DNA of 64,000 nucleotides from Achatina immaculata (Eukaryota > Mollusca > Gastropoda > Stylommatophora > Achatinidae). A program made the translations under genes and the position numbers. The stretch is from the NCBI GenBank assembly GCA_009760885.1, contig CM019693.1, positions 47,994,751 to 48,058,750 on the forward strand, given 5' to 3'. How positions within the stretch are numbered: position 1 is the first letter of the stretch; the number at the start of each line of letters is the position of its first letter. Shown here in pieces: positions 34,628-47,226 of the stretch. The notes beneath the pieces are model-generated. The model saw only the letters and a program-made list of their open reading frames with translations. It was not told the DNA's origin and made no database searches.

Positions 34628-34747
34628 TATCTTTAAAAAGCGAAGAGACTCTTTGTAACACATCAGTAATCTATCATTAAAAGCGAAGAGACTCTTTGTA
34701 ACACATCAGTAATCTATCATTAAAAGCGAAGAGACTCTTTGTAACAG
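34628..34747. repeat. 43-bp tandem repeat, 2.8 copies
   Basis: CTATCATTAAAAGCGAAGAG, ACTCTTTGTAACACATCAGT, AAT repeats with one 1-base length variant. Confidence 0.88.
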
Positions 34748-35411
34748 GTTATTTATATGACCAACATTTCTGTTACATTTCTTGGAAGAAAGGAACCTGA
34801 ACTGGAAGAAGGAAGGTGAGATACCTGTAGACACTCTGAGAAGAGTTTTGTAAGGTGGTGGATCACCCACTCCCAGGCTTTCCATTAGCCATTCTGTTTT
34901 CGTCCACTACAGGGCCTTCTTGAACATAGTTGTTTCATTGCAATAGATACTTTAAAAAAAAGTTCCTGTAATTTTGATGCTCTTTGTAAGACACATTTTT
35001 TTTTTTTACTAAATGATGAAACAAACATAATGATTGTTTAAATGTTTAAAAAGTAACAGTTACATTCATACGAATTTCATAGCAAAGCATTAAAAAGAAT
35101 ATTTTAAAATGTGAGGAAAAGAGTAAGAAGAAAAGAGTTTATGAATGCAGCTCTTATGATGATTGACCATGGAGATCACACCAGGAAGATTGAAATGACT
35201 GAACCAGGTTTTTTTTACAGAAACTGTGTCTGAGACAAGCGCTGGATTTAGTGTGTTAAAGAGAAAGAAGAACAATCATATTAAAGAAAGTTGAAAGTAA
35301 ATTTTTAGATCAGATATTCTGGACACTAAAGTGAAATAAAGTCTGTCTATAAAATTTTTAGATCAGATATTCTGGACAGTGACGTGAAATAAAGTCTGTC
35401 TATAAAATGGA
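34748..35411. other. Unassigned; 54-bp tandem duplication at about 35300-35405
   Basis: AAATTTTTAGATCAGATATT, CTGGACA...GTGAAATAAAGTCTGTCTAT occurs twice in tandem. No gene is supported in the rest. Confidence 0.55.
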
Positions 35412-35503
35412 GTCCGGGCAAGACTGAAAAAAGGCGAAGGATAGCGTTTGTGGAAAACTCTTGAGAAAGCACCATATGCCTTGGACACTTACGGTTCAGA
35501 GAG

Positions 35504-35540
<37 letters not shown>
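35412..35540 (+). mobile_element. RTE-like family A, 3' end scrap
   Basis: GGCGAAGGATAGCGTTTGTGG, then GAAAACTCTTGAGAAAGCACC, then TTACGGTTCAGAGAGA matches the last 80 bases of the full-length family A copy (50280-50370) and runs into an AG tail. This fixes AG as the family A tail. Confidence 0.75.
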
Positions 35541-35542
<2 letters not shown>

Positions 35543-36523
35543 GGAGAGAAATATCAATGACAGATTTTAGAAGAATAGGTTTTATTTTTGTCTGAAAAGT
35601 TTTGAAATGTGAAGAAGGCTCTAGGTTAAAATTCAAAAATATGTAGTCATGATAATAAAGATAAAGATACATATAGCTGTGCCTAGATTGTATAGATGAA
35701 TATAGTGGTTACATTGTTCTCTATAGGTATACCCATTTCCTATACTGGTGACATGTTTACATTCACTGTTAAATCATCATCGAAGTCAAATATAACAAGA
35801 AAAAAAATGCAATTCAGGAAATTTGAAAGTGCCAACAACATTCATCTTTTAAACGGCTTTTAAAAAATGAAATAATTCAGTCACATGGTTTTGTTGGAAT
35901 TCATAATTTTAAACTATTGTAGGCAGTAAACATTGGCATTGCACCATTTGGTAACAAAAGTTGGCGGCCGTAATGTTTGATAATAAAAAATGTTCATGTG
36001 ATGTGAATGTCATTTTGGCAGGCTAAAATGTAAAAGAAACAAGTAATAGTTCATATAAGCGACATGAAAGCTTAACGATGTTCACCGGTATGAGAAGATG
36101 GGACGACACTTCCTCCGTTCTGTGAATAAGAAGTGAAATTGTTGTTAAACATGGACAAGATGGACGGCAGTAAAAAGATCATAGCAGTAAAGCGGAAGTG
36201 AAAGATCTTGGGACTGTGACTAAATTTAAAAAAAAAGGAAGGAAAGAAGAGATAAGATTTGCAATGAGTTATAAATGATTTAAAAAGACTTGAGACAGGA
36301 CGCATAAACAGAATGAATAATTTATGTACAACTATATCGTGCTATTACTGATTATGACTGTAGCGCAAATCAATCATTTAATTTTAATAGAAAAAGCGGA
36401 AGAGAGATAAAGGCAGAGAGCTACATAGAATGGACCTGGATGTGGATTGAGAGATGGAGAGAAATAAAAGACTAAAAAATGCAGTAAAAGTGAGATTGTG
36501 AGAAAAGTGAACAAACTGTTCAA
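35541..36523. other. No recognisable gene
   Basis: AT- and purine-rich; no coding, RNA or repeat signal that I can defend. Confidence 0.45.
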
Positions 36524-36533
36524 ATAACGGAGT

Positions 36534-36860
36534 TCATTCATTCATTTGCATGTCCCTTGCGGAACTTTGCCTCCCAAACAGCCCTCCTGTAGGCCTCTCG
36601 GTTGTGAGCAAGATGGCCTGCTGCTGCTGCATTCCATTTGCAGATCGTCAACGATTTCTTGCAGCCATCTTCGTTTTGGTCTTCCTCTTTTTCTTTTTCC
36701 CATTATGTATCCTTCCAATACGGTCTTCTCTAAATTATCATGACGTTTAATGTGTCCAAAATATTTAAGTTTTCTCTCTTTAATCCTCTTTACTAGCCAG
36801 CCTTCTTCAATATTAAGCTCTTGTAGTATAGATATATTTGTTCTTTTTTGTGTCCACGAT
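36534..36860 (-). mobile_element. RTE-like family C, 327-bp insertion with target-site duplication
   Basis: The minus strand encodes TNISILQELNIEEGWLVKRIKERKLKYFGHIKRH and the GRPKRRWLQEIVDDLQ C-terminal motif. The tail is AATG repeats. The target-site duplication ATAACGGAGT lies at 36524-36533 and 36861-36870. It is heavily 5'-truncated, with only the last ~110 codons left. Confidence 0.9.
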
Positions 36861-37144
36861 ATAACGGAGTACAGCAAGTAAAAGAAAACACCATGCATGA
36901 AAAGCAAAATGGAAATGAAGGTGATGAGTTATGCTTGAATTTTGTGTGGTAACTGATTCAGTAAATGCTAATAATAAAATTGTTTTCCATTAATCATACT
37001 TAAATAATGTTCTAACGTGTACATTTAGTCAGTATTTATTAAGCTGCATATTATATTCATGTGTAAATATGTTTCATAATTTTCCCTTTCAAAACTTCAT
37101 TTTATAAAGCCATTATTTCTTCACAAGGTCGCAGCAGTGACAAG

Positions 37145-38045
37145 TGTGATCGTTCTCACAATGAAGTCGGTAGTTTAGTGTGTAGTAACAATTATGTTGT
37201 GTGCTCCACACAGTGAAGTCGGTAGTTTAGTGTGTAGTAACAATTATGTTGTGTGCTCCACACAGTGAAGTCGGTAGTTTAGTGTGTAGTAACAATTATG
37301 TTGTGTGCTCCACACAATGAAGTCGGTAGTTTAGTGTGTAGTAACAATTATGTTGTGTGCTCCACACAGTGAAGTCGGTAGTTTAGTGTGTAGTAACAAT
37401 TATGTTGTGTGCTCCACACAATGAAGTCGGTAGTTTAGTGTGTGGTAACAATTATGTTGTGTGCTCCACACAGTGAAGTCAGTAGTTTAGTGTGTGGTAA
37501 CAATTATGTTTGAGAGACGAATTGGTTAGTGCACTGTTCTCTCATGACGAAGGTCGGGGTTCGAATCCGGCTGGAGGAGCCCCAGTCACCCAACTGTAGA
37601 AATGGGACCTGACTTCTCCTGGAGTTTGGGAAGAAAAGGCAGCCAGGCGTGATACTGACCATATCACCCTCTAGTGTGCTGACAGGTCAAGGAAAATATG
37701 GGCACTAACACCATATCCCTATGTGCCTCTAAGGCATGACAGGGTTACCTTTACTTTTTTTACTTTACTAACAATTATGTTGTGTGCTCATCACAATGGA
37801 GTTCTTGGTTTAGTGTGTAGTAACGATCATGTTATGTGCTCCACACAATGAAGTCGGTAGTTTAGTGTGCAGTAACAATTATGCTGTGTGCTCCTGACAA
37901 TGGAGTTCTTGATTTAGTGTGTAGTAACAATTATGTTGTGTGCTCCTGACAATGGAGTTCGTGATTTAGTCTGTAGTAACGATCATGTTGTCCGCTTCTC
38001 ACAATGGAGTTCTTGGTTTAGTGTGTAGTAAAGATTATCGTGTGT
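37145..38045. repeat. 52-bp minisatellite split by a SINE
   Basis: Unit CAGTGAAGTCGGTAGTTTAG, TGTGTAGTAACAATTATGTT, GTGTGCTCCACA, period 52. The left part (37145-37510) is quite uniform. The right part (37769-38045) is more diverged (CTCCTGACAATGGAGTTCTT variants). The SINE at 37511-37768 sits between them. Confidence 0.9.
37511..37768 (+). mobile_element. tRNA-derived SINE with 13-bp target-site duplication
   Basis: The head contains an A-box-like TGGTTAGTGCAC and a canonical B box GGTTCGAATCC, spaced as in tRNA-type RNA polymerase III promoters. A roughly 190-base body (CCCAGTCACCCAACTGTAG... GATACTGACCATATCACC) and a T-rich tail with TTTAC repeats follow. The target-site duplication TAACAATTATGTT lies at 37498-37510 and 37769-37781. 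It is not a working tRNA gene: the acceptor stem does not pair and unrelated body sequence follows. Older relatives lie at 3045, 3875 and 61795. Confidence 0.9.
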
Positions 38046-39116
38046 GTTGATTACGTGAGCTTTCTAGGATATGAGTGTTCCAAAAATAAATAAATAAATA
38101 AATAAAAATCACAACAATGTGTGTTTCTGTCAGTATTTCTGTCAACATGAAAGTTCTGCTTTAATTACCTGAAACAAGAGCATCTTGTTCTTGAACTTTA
38201 TTTTATTCAGTCTTAGTTGCTCTGGGGAAAATATTCAATTTGCCTTCGCTGGCCCCTGCAAGAGGTATAATTCACTCATAATTCTCTTTATCATCGTTGA
38301 TATTTTAAGAGCATTCAATAATTTCCCTCACAATTTTGTGTACCCTCCCCACTAACCATGATGTAGTCTGAAATGTTGACTACTCTTATTTAATATCCTT
38401 TACTCTTTTGTTTCATATAATTTATTTTTACCATTCAGTTTACTAGCAATCGTATTTCTACTAGTCAGAAATTATCGCATATATAGTCATAACCATTTGT
38501 GTAATGCTTCGTCAATATCGTTCACTGTCCTGAAGATTCCTGAGTCCATATTGTTTCTCCACATAATTATTTCTCAAATCTTTCTTCTTGATGTTACTAA
38601 CTGTTACGCTGGTTAACTGTTATTTAAACTGTGTTAAAGGTGTTTAATAAAATGGATAAAACATTGATCTTGTCTTTTATGTTTTATAATATATAACGTG
38701 TGAGGGATATTATCAATATGCATGTAAAATGTTTCTGCATAAAATTATTTTGGGGTATTATGAAGCGAACATCGTGAATAAAAATGAATCAATAAAATTA
38801 TTCATTGATGTGAGATGTCAGTAATTAAAATACTGCAAAATATCAGGTATCGCGATCAATCATTAAGTTTCACAAAGCAAATTAACTTACATATGACATG
38901 TATTTGAATTTTCCTTACATGTAACATGACTGAATATCAACATGAACTGTAAGACTGTCAAACATCAACAAAAACTGTTTGGCTGGTGATAAAATGTAGC
39001 ACTACACGTTTGAGTCGCGGATACTGGGCTCAAAACCAAGTTCAGAGTAAGAATATTTGTCTGTTACCTTCATTTCTGTTCATATAATAGGAAGTTATGT
39101 AGCTGTCTCTGGTTAT
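38046..39116. other. No recognisable gene
   Basis: AT-rich, with an AAAT microsatellite at about 38085-38106. Nothing else supported. Confidence 0.5.
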
Positions 39117-39126
39117 GAAATGAAAA

Positions 39127-40454
39127 GTTCAATTCAAGTGCAGTGCCACGTGGCGTAGGCGATCATTTCTCTCCACATTTCCCTGTCTTGAGACTTGATT
39201 ATGAGATCCGCCGGTGACTTTCTTCCTAGCCGCACTGACAGCCCATCCAGTAACTTCTCTCTCTGTCTTCCTCTGTCTCTTTTTCAATCAATTTTTCCAG
39301 TTGCCACATTGTGTTCTAATTTTCATCTTCTAAGAAGATGACCTATAAATCTCACTTGTCTGCCTCTGATCTTTGCTGTAATTTGACTTTTAACTCCAGC
39401 CTCTCTTAAGATTTCTTCGTTGGTTTTCTTAGCTGTCCATGCTACCTTCAACATCCGTCTTATAATCCACATCTCTATGGTATTCATTTCTGGCTGCACT
39501 CATAGATTCATAGATCATGCTTCACATCCATAAAACAAAACTGGCTCGATGTAACATTTAAGTACTCAGAATCTTGTTTCCGTTCATATGCATCTGTTGC
39601 ACAAGATGCGTCTCATTTTCTGGAATGCTGAAATGGCTTGAGCACGTCTGCATTTTATTCCCTTGTAACATTTCACATCAGCTGTTATAATCGTTCCTAA
39701 GTGCTTGAATCTATCAACTTGTTTCAGATTTGTGCCATCGATGGTAATGCTACATTTTGGTGATATTATTTTCTTTGAGATGACCATCACTTCAGTCTTC
39801 TTTTTGTTCAGGCTGAAACCTTTATTTTTACGTTCACGATCCACGACGTCCAGAAGAGCCTGTAGCTCCCCTTCGATTTTAGCAATCAGAACTGTGTCGT
39901 CTTCATATCTTAAGTTGTTAAGGTTGTACTCACCAGTTGATATTCCTGGCAAGCTATCTATATTTCTCATTATGTTTTCGCTGTACAAGGAGAAGAGGTC
40001 AGGAGATAAATCACATCCTTGTCTCACTCCTACTTTTATGTCTTGGAATGCTCCTATTTGGTTCTCAACACTCATTGCTTCTGATTTCTGCCAATATATA
40101 TTTTTGATAAGTTTCAGATCTTTCCCATGCATGTTGATGTCTTTCAGCGTTCTTATAATTTCTGTGTGTCTCACTTTATCGAATGCTTTACGGTAGTCTA
40201 TGAAGCATAAATATAGGACCATATTTACTTTTATTGATCTGTCCATCAATGTTCTTATTATATATATGGCGTTACTTGTAGCTTTTCTTTCGACGAAGCC
40301 GCTCTGTTCTTCAGCCATACCTGCTTTTATTTTGTTCCTGACTCTTCTCATAAAAATACGAAGTAGGATTTTGGTAACATGGCTCATAAGACTAATGGTT
40401 CGATGGTCTTCACATTCAACTGCACCTTGTTTCTTTGATAGGGCAATTAAAAGA

Positions 40455-40489
<35 letters not shown>

Positions 40490-42646
40490 AGTTACTGGAT
40501 AGTCTGTCAGTGTGGCTAAGAAGAAAGTCATCAGCGGATCTCATAATCAAGTCTAAAGACAGAGAATTGTGGAGAGAAATGATCGCCTACTACATGTGGC
40601 ATGGCACTTGAATTGAATGGAATGAAAACTGATTGCAATAGGTCTGATGGGACATAGTTACTGTTTTAAATGCCATTCAGCAATGGGGTAATTATTTCTA
40701 TGCCAAGCTCTCCTAATGCTTCCAATTTTTTTTTGCTGATTTTATCTGGTTCTGGTGCTTTGTTGTTTTTCGTGTGTTTGATGGCTTCTTCCACTTCTGC
40801 TTTTAATATGTGAGGCCCTTCATTATTATTTCGTATATCTATTTCCTTGTATTTTCCTCATAGAGTTCTCTGGAGTATTCGCTCAGTCGTGCCATTATTT
40901 CATCTCTGTCCATTATTGTATGCCCCTCCTTTGAGTTCAGGCAACCAGTCTTGTGGTATGCCCTTTTGTTTGTTACCTCCTTTATTTGTTTGTCCATATC
41001 TCTTGTGTTTCCATGATGGTGTGTCTCTGTTTCATTACATTTCTTATTTAGCCACTCCTCCTTAGCTTTATTGCATTTGTGTCTTATTTCTTTATTTATT
41101 TTGTCACATTCATCTTTATCTTCCTTAAGACTTCTTCTCCGATCCATTAGTTGCAAAATTTCTTTTGTCATCCACCCATGTCTAGCGTGTCGTTTATTTG
41201 GAGGTAGGATTTATATAGATGTTTACTGAATAGAGTCTTTGAGCATATTTCATTGTTCATCAATCGTTTCAACCTTCTCTATAGCATTATAACTATTATG
41301 TACTATGGTCCTATATTGTTCTTGTACTGCCTTATCTTTCCGTAACAGCTCTCTATCTAGTTCTTTGTTCTTAGCTCCTATCATTAACTTCTTTAGTCTG
41401 ATTCTCACCATTCCTACGACTATGATATGGTCACTATTGCAGTCTGCGCTTGGTCTTGTTTTCACGGATATTAGTGAGTTCCTGAATCTTCTGTTGATCA
41501 TAATGTAATCTATCTGGTTACGTATGTTATTATTTGAGCTTTTCCATGTTCATAGTCGTCTTGGGTGTTGTTAAAACCAAGTATTTCCTATTATCATTTT
41601 ATTCTTTTCTGCCCACTCAATCAACATTTCTCCTCTTCTGTTTCTGATTCCTAGTCCATACTTGCCAGTAGCTTCATTGTCTTGTTCAGTCCCTACTTTC
41701 GCGTTTAAATCACCCAGCACAAAGTTTACTTCCCGTGGTTTGCACTGTTTCATTTCCATGTCCAGATTGTTGTAAAATTATGTTATCTCATCATCGGAGC
41801 TTTCTGAAGTTGGTGCGTATACTTGGATGAGATTTGTGTCTGTTGGGTGGCCCTGTAATTTAACCATTAACACTCTGTCCGATATGCACCAGAAACCTTT
41901 CACGGTTCTTGCTGTCTGCTTATCCACTGTTATGCCAACTACATTTCTATGCTGGTTTCCCCCGGAATATATTATTGTAAAGTCTTTATGATATCTGCTT
42001 CTTGCTTCAGTCCATCTCATTTCACAAAAAACCAAGGATATTAATTTCCATTCTATTCATTTTTTGTTCGATGTTTCCAGTTTTCCAGGTTCTGTTAATG
42101 TTCCATGTTGCTATTACTGTGGTGTTACTTGTGTTTTCTTTGCGTACAGTAGCTGGATGACGATCTGGTATCACCTGTCGCACGTGATGGTCCCTACCGG
42201 GCGAGGTAGTTCCACTAGAACCCCCATTAGCTTCGTTATAATTCAAAGAATTGTGGATTGTCATGATTGTTCTTGGGAATGTACAGTGCTGGTTTCCCCT
42301 TGCCTTCCACTAGTTTGTTTATGGTTTACTCCACTAGCCTTTGACTCTGGTCAGAGCCTACCCTACAAGGCAGCAGGGGGTTTGAAATCAGAGTTTTCCT
42401 TCTCCTAAATGAGCTATCAGCCAAGACTATCGAGTCTCATCTACCCGAAGAGTCTGGTTTCCAGGTGCCAGATACTCGCCTTTCGTTCCTTCTCCTGTCA
42501 GTTTAAACAGTTCCGCCACGAGAAGGCCAGGAGCTGGACTTGGACTGTCAGAGACTATTTGAGACGCACGTCTTGGAGACATTTAATTGGAGGGGAGAGC
42601 TTATCCTCCACCTCACCTCCGGCTAGTACAGTCCTTAGAACCATCA
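39127..42646 (-). mobile_element. RTE-like family E, near full length
   Basis: Read on the minus strand. A leader (42646 to about 42165) is followed by an APE-type endonuclease (TWNINRTWKTGNIEQKMN, FVLGDLNAKVG, an SDH box) over about 42160-41250. A linker follows (MTKEILQLMDRRRSLKED..., 41171-40839), then the reverse transcriptase (FIDYRKAFDKVRH, VGVRQGCDLSPDLF, catalytic box YEDD instead of YADD) and the 3' end at 39127 with a TTGAATTGAA-type tail. A candidate target-site duplication GAAATGAAAA lies at 39117-39126 and 42647-42656. Length without the inner insertion is about 3.35 kb, normal for RTE elements. Several stops and frameshifts, plus the inserted segment at 40452-40622, make it dead. 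Confidence 0.82.
40452..40622 (+). mobile_element. Family E 3' scrap inserted inverted in family E
   Basis: Within the minus-strand element, a plus-strand piece starts with the GA tract and continues AAGTTACTGGATAGTCTGTC, AGTGTGGCTAAGAAGAAAGT to the family end GGCACTTGAATTGAATGG. On the minus strand the reverse transcriptase reads SDLLQSVFI before the piece and ALSKKQGAVECEDHRTISL after it, so it is an insertion. Its 5' end lies in the GA tract. Confidence 0.8.
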
Positions 42647-42656
42647 GAAATGAAAA

Positions 42657-43217
42657 AAGCCATTCAAAAAAACCCAGATAAAATGAGACTAAAACCCGAA
42701 ACAAATATTGTTAAAATATATAAGAAATAAGCTCAATTTGTAAACTTTATGTCTGTCCTTAAAAAAGATGCATGACTGAACATTTGCAACAATCGTAACA
42801 GGGATGGTGCTATAATACTTAATATACACATTTGATACCTACTTTCAACAACGAAAAATGCCAACATGAGAACACCAAAAATAATCCAGACATACATTTC
42901 TGCTTAGCACAAGTAGGAGATGGTTCAGACTTTTCACTAGCTGGTACTTCAGAGAGACCTGAGAGAGTTTGTACACACTGAAAAGAGACACAGCAAAAGA
43001 AATATAACATCTTTTAAAGCCAAATAAATGTTTCGCTACACACTATTAACTGAACTGTATCCTAACCACCGATGTCATGCTCTGTCTCGATATCAAAAAG
43101 TAAAGGCAACTCTCAATCCAGTTCAGCTGTCAACTGAGCACATGACACAACAGTTATATCACTTATCCACATAGTCCCACGTAGGCCGAACTTCTGTTAT
43201 TCATTCCTTGTTCATTC
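42657..43217. other. No recognisable gene
   Basis: AT-rich spacer; no supported feature. Confidence 0.45.
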
Positions 43218-43640
43218 ATTCATTCATTTGCATGTCCGTTGCGGAATTTTGCCTCCCAAACAGCACTCCTGTAGGCCTCTCGGTTGTGAGCAAGATGGCC
43301 TGCCACTGCTGCTGCATCCATTTGCAGATCGTCAACGATTTCTTGCAGCCATCTTCGTTTTGGTCTTCCTCTTTTCCTTTTTCCCATTATGTATCCTTCC
43401 AATACGGTCTTCTCTAGATTATCATGACGTTTAATGTGTCCACACTATTTAAGTTTTCTCTCTTTAATCTTCTTTACTAGTCAGCCTTCTTCAATATTAA
43501 GCTCTTGTACTATAGATATATTTGTTCTTTTTTGTGTCCACGATATTTGGAGAACTCTTCTGTAGCATTTACGTTCAAAGGCATTCCTTGTTAGAAGAAG
43601 CTTTTTAGGTGCTGCCGGATTCAGGTCTGCATCGCTTTCT
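43218..43640 (-). mobile_element. RTE-like family C, 5'-truncated
   Basis: The minus strand encodes LLLTRNAFERKCYRRVLQISWTQKRTNISIVQELNIEEG, then with stops KERK, GHIKRHDNLEKTVLEGYIMGKRKRGRPKRRWLQEIVDDLQMDAAAVAG, ending near HANE. The tail is AATG repeats (43207-43225). It is longer at the 5' side than the copy at 36534. Confidence 0.82.
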
Positions 43641-45385
43641 TAGTCTCTTTATTTACAGATCAAACTGGGACCGCGCAGAGCCTCATCACGTGGACCGGAG
43701 ATATGGCAGTCACATGCTGCCAGATCAGGGCTGTGTGAACGTATACTGTGAGATCAATAAATATTGAATTTTTTGCTTTGTCTAAGGGAAGTAATAAGGT
43801 TAAAAAGTAAGGGCAGTTATGATTCAGTCCCTTGTTATTGCTATGATGTAATGGCTATTTTTAGAAATGCTCATGTTGTCTCAGCTCGGGGAAATTTTGA
43901 CTGGAGTGTTTGTTGTTGACACAACAGACTAAATTTAGTAACAGTTTTAGGAAGATGTTTGACTAAGATAACCAAAGGTCATAAAAACAGAGAACTTCAC
44001 GTGAAGAAACAGAGAACTTCACGTGAAGTTACTTTTTCGGCATGGAGTGTTCGGGAGTTGTGGGATGATTTATGAGTAATTTATTCAGGGGATCATAGGG
44101 CAGTAGAGTTTCAGCGTTAGAATTTAGTATCAGTTTTGTATTAGTTTTGCATTAGTTTGGACCATTTTGATGAGCATTTTTTGGATATGACTCTAGCTTG
44201 TTGAGATGTTGCTAATAGTTATAGTTTTGAGTAGCAGTTCAGTTAAAGCAGTCTTCAAGTATGACTTAGTCGAAGTAGAAATAATGTCCGTAGAGACAAG
44301 TTTTTTGTACTGAAATGTAAGCAGTAATATGCTTGTCCTTGTTATGACAGAACTGTATTCGTCTTTGGAAGTTATGTGTGTTTCTAATGTCTTTTTTTGT
44401 GGAAATTCTGAAGCTCTAAGTAGTTGGTTTACATTGTAAGAGACTATTTCATACATTTTTTCTTCTCCATAGCATGGACTACGTGCAGGGAAGTCCTGTG
44501 AAGTAATTGCTGATCACCCTGCCATGTTGGCAGTACCTTCCTTTTTTCGTCCTCAGTATTTCACACTCCATTTTTCCCAGCCAATAAATGTTGTGATCTG
44601 TAATATCATGCTTTGTGTCTGATTATCTTTATGGAGTTTCCTACTGTTAGGTCTGTGGTGTGAGTGGAAGTTCAGTCAACGTTTTCATTATGACACTAGT
44701 GACACTTTTGTATGGTAGTGACCTGGTCGTGTTGTTGTGTCACCTAGGGAGTACTAATGCGACAAATTTGCCTTTTTAGTCAGTTATTAATACCGATCCT
44801 TACAGGCAACGACAACATGTAATAGCACAGTGTCACTGTAGAAATACACTGTTCCTATTTCTTGCTTGAGCCCAGTTTGTGTGACTGAGATTCTTGTATC
44901 GTTTGATGACTTAGACACTTCAAGATAGCAGAGGGCACTACATGTCAAACCATGTCGTAGTACTAGCAGGATTTCCTGCTTTTATGTGATGGGCTCAAGG
45001 AAGACCTTCAAATCCCAGCTGTTTAGCTGTAGAATTTAGAACTAGTCCTCACAAAGATAAAATATGCTGCTCATGAATGGAAGATATGTGGGGACTTGAA
45101 AGTATTGACTATTCTTCTTGGCCATCAGGGTGCATACGGTAAGTTCCCACGTTTCTTACGTGAATGGGATGGCCAGCAAAAAGTTAATACTGGGGAGGAA
45201 ACACTGGCTGCCAAGAACATTTTGCCTCCAGGTCTTACTGATTCTAGCAGCACTTCATATAAATTTAGCCATCATGAAGGAATTTGTTAACACATTGCCA
45301 GCTAGTGGAAACTGCTTTCAGTACTTGTCTAGTAAATGTTCTCACCTCTCACAAGCCAGGCTAAAGGAAGGCATTTTTGCGAAAC
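43641..45385. other. No recognisable gene
   Basis: The stretch holds one 22-base tandem duplication with a CTTCACGTGAAG palindrome (about 43986-44029). Open frames up to 113 codons have no family features. Confidence 0.45.
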
Positions 45386-47226
45386 TATATATTTTAAAAA
45401 ACCCCGTGTGGTACCCGGGATCTGCAAAGAATAGGACCACTGTACCCTACCATGCATGATCGTAAAAGGCGACTAAGGAGGGTTCAGCATAGGGCCAGCA
45501 ACCCTATCTGGTAAAAAAACTATCAGACTGCTACAGAAACGGAAGCAAGGGAAAAAGCAAATGAAAGTGGAAGGAGAAATGCGTATCAGGAAACTGAGCC
45601 CATGAAGGTTGTGGATGAAAGCCAGCCACTGGAAGTCCCCAGCCCGACTGCAGACCTCCTGGAACCTAAACATAAGATGCAAATAGGCAGCTGGAATGTA
45701 AGAACACTAAACCAGACTGGAAAACTAGCACAAACCATCAAGGAAATGCACAGATACAAATTAGACATACTAGGAATACAAGAAGCAAGATGGACAGGAC
45801 AAGGCAAAAGGAAATTAACAACACAGCACACAGAAGATACAATAATATGGTCAGGTAAAGAAGATCTTCATGAAGGAGGAGTGGCATTGATTACAACAAA
45901 AGAAGCATCAAGAGCATTGCTGAAATGGACCCCAATAAATGAGAGATTATTATATGCACGGTTCAACTCAAGATTCACGAAGCTGTCTATTATAGTTTGT
46001 TATGCACCAACAGAAGCAGCTGAAGAGGAATTAAAAGAAGATTTTTACAACAGCCTCCAAGCAACAGTAGAAACAATACCCAAGCATGATATGCTACTCA
46101 TCTTGGACGACTTCAATGCAAAAGTAGGTGAAGGAAATGAAGATAGAAGAAGAATCATGGGAAGAGAAGGAATCGGAGAAATAAATGAAAATGGAGAAAG
46201 ACTGTGCAGTTTCTGTGAAGAAAACATGATGACCATCGGAGGGACAATTTTCCAACACAAAAACATCCATAAGGTGACTTGGAGGTCACCAGATAAAACC
46301 ACAGAAAACCAAATTGATCACATACTAATTAACAACAAGTGGAAACGGTCACTACAAGATGTGCGAGCAAGGAAAGGAGCAGATGTAGGAAGTGATCACA
46401 ACCTTCTGGTAGCAAAAATAAAACTAAAATTAAGGAAAGCCAAAATCGGAGAACACAGAAAGATACATTTTGATACAAGAAAACTGATAGACCAGCAAAC
46501 AAGAAATGAATTCTCAATAGTACTTAAGAACCGCTTCAGTGTCCTACAAGACGAAGCAGAAATGTCCATATTAGAGTTCAATAAAACACTGCAGGAAACA
46601 GCAAAAGAGGTGCTAGGATATCGGAAAAGGAGAAAAGAGGAATGAATAAGCGAGACCACATGGGAAAAGATAGAGCAAAGAAAAGAAATCAAGGGAAAAT
46701 TACTGAACACCAAATCACAACGGCTTAAAGAAAGAGTTTTAAGTAACTATGCACAAAAAGACAAAGAAGTGAAGGAATCATGCCGTCAAGATAAACGTCA
46801 ATATTATGACAACTTAGCAGAAACAGCACAGAAAGCAGCATATACAAATGACATGAAAACCATATATAAAATCACAAAGCAGATGACAGGTAACTTCAAC
46901 ACAAGATGTGAAAGTGCAGTAAGAACACAAAATGGACAACTGGTCAGTGGAGAAAGAGAAAAAATTGAAAGATGGAGGGAACACTTTAATACCCTACTAA
47001 ACAGAACACAAGGAGCACAAACAATAGACATACCTGAAGCAAAAACGGAACTAAACATCAATACAGGACCAATAACAATAAATGAAGTAAAGGAGGCGAT
47101 AAAGAAGCTAAAATCAGACAGGGCACCAGGTGAAGATGAAGTGACTGCGGAGATGTTGAAAGCAGAAGAAACAGAAACACCAAAACAACTTTGCCGGATA
47201 TTACAACAAATTTGGGATTTAGAGAA

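Noticed and set aside
36546..36750. Cys-rich plus-strand frames near 36.5 and 43.2 kb
   Set aside because: Antisense of the family C C-terminal region; the same peptide appears in both because the element is repeated.
37511..37585. A functional tRNA gene (A and B boxes)
   Set aside because: No acceptor-stem pairing, and the sequence continues into a SINE body flanked by target-site duplications.
45402..45600. Self-cleaving ribozyme at the 5' end of family A (as known for some R2 and RTE-group elements)
   Set aside because: I could not draw a convincing HDV-like fold by eye; a covariance-model search of the first 100 bases would decide.
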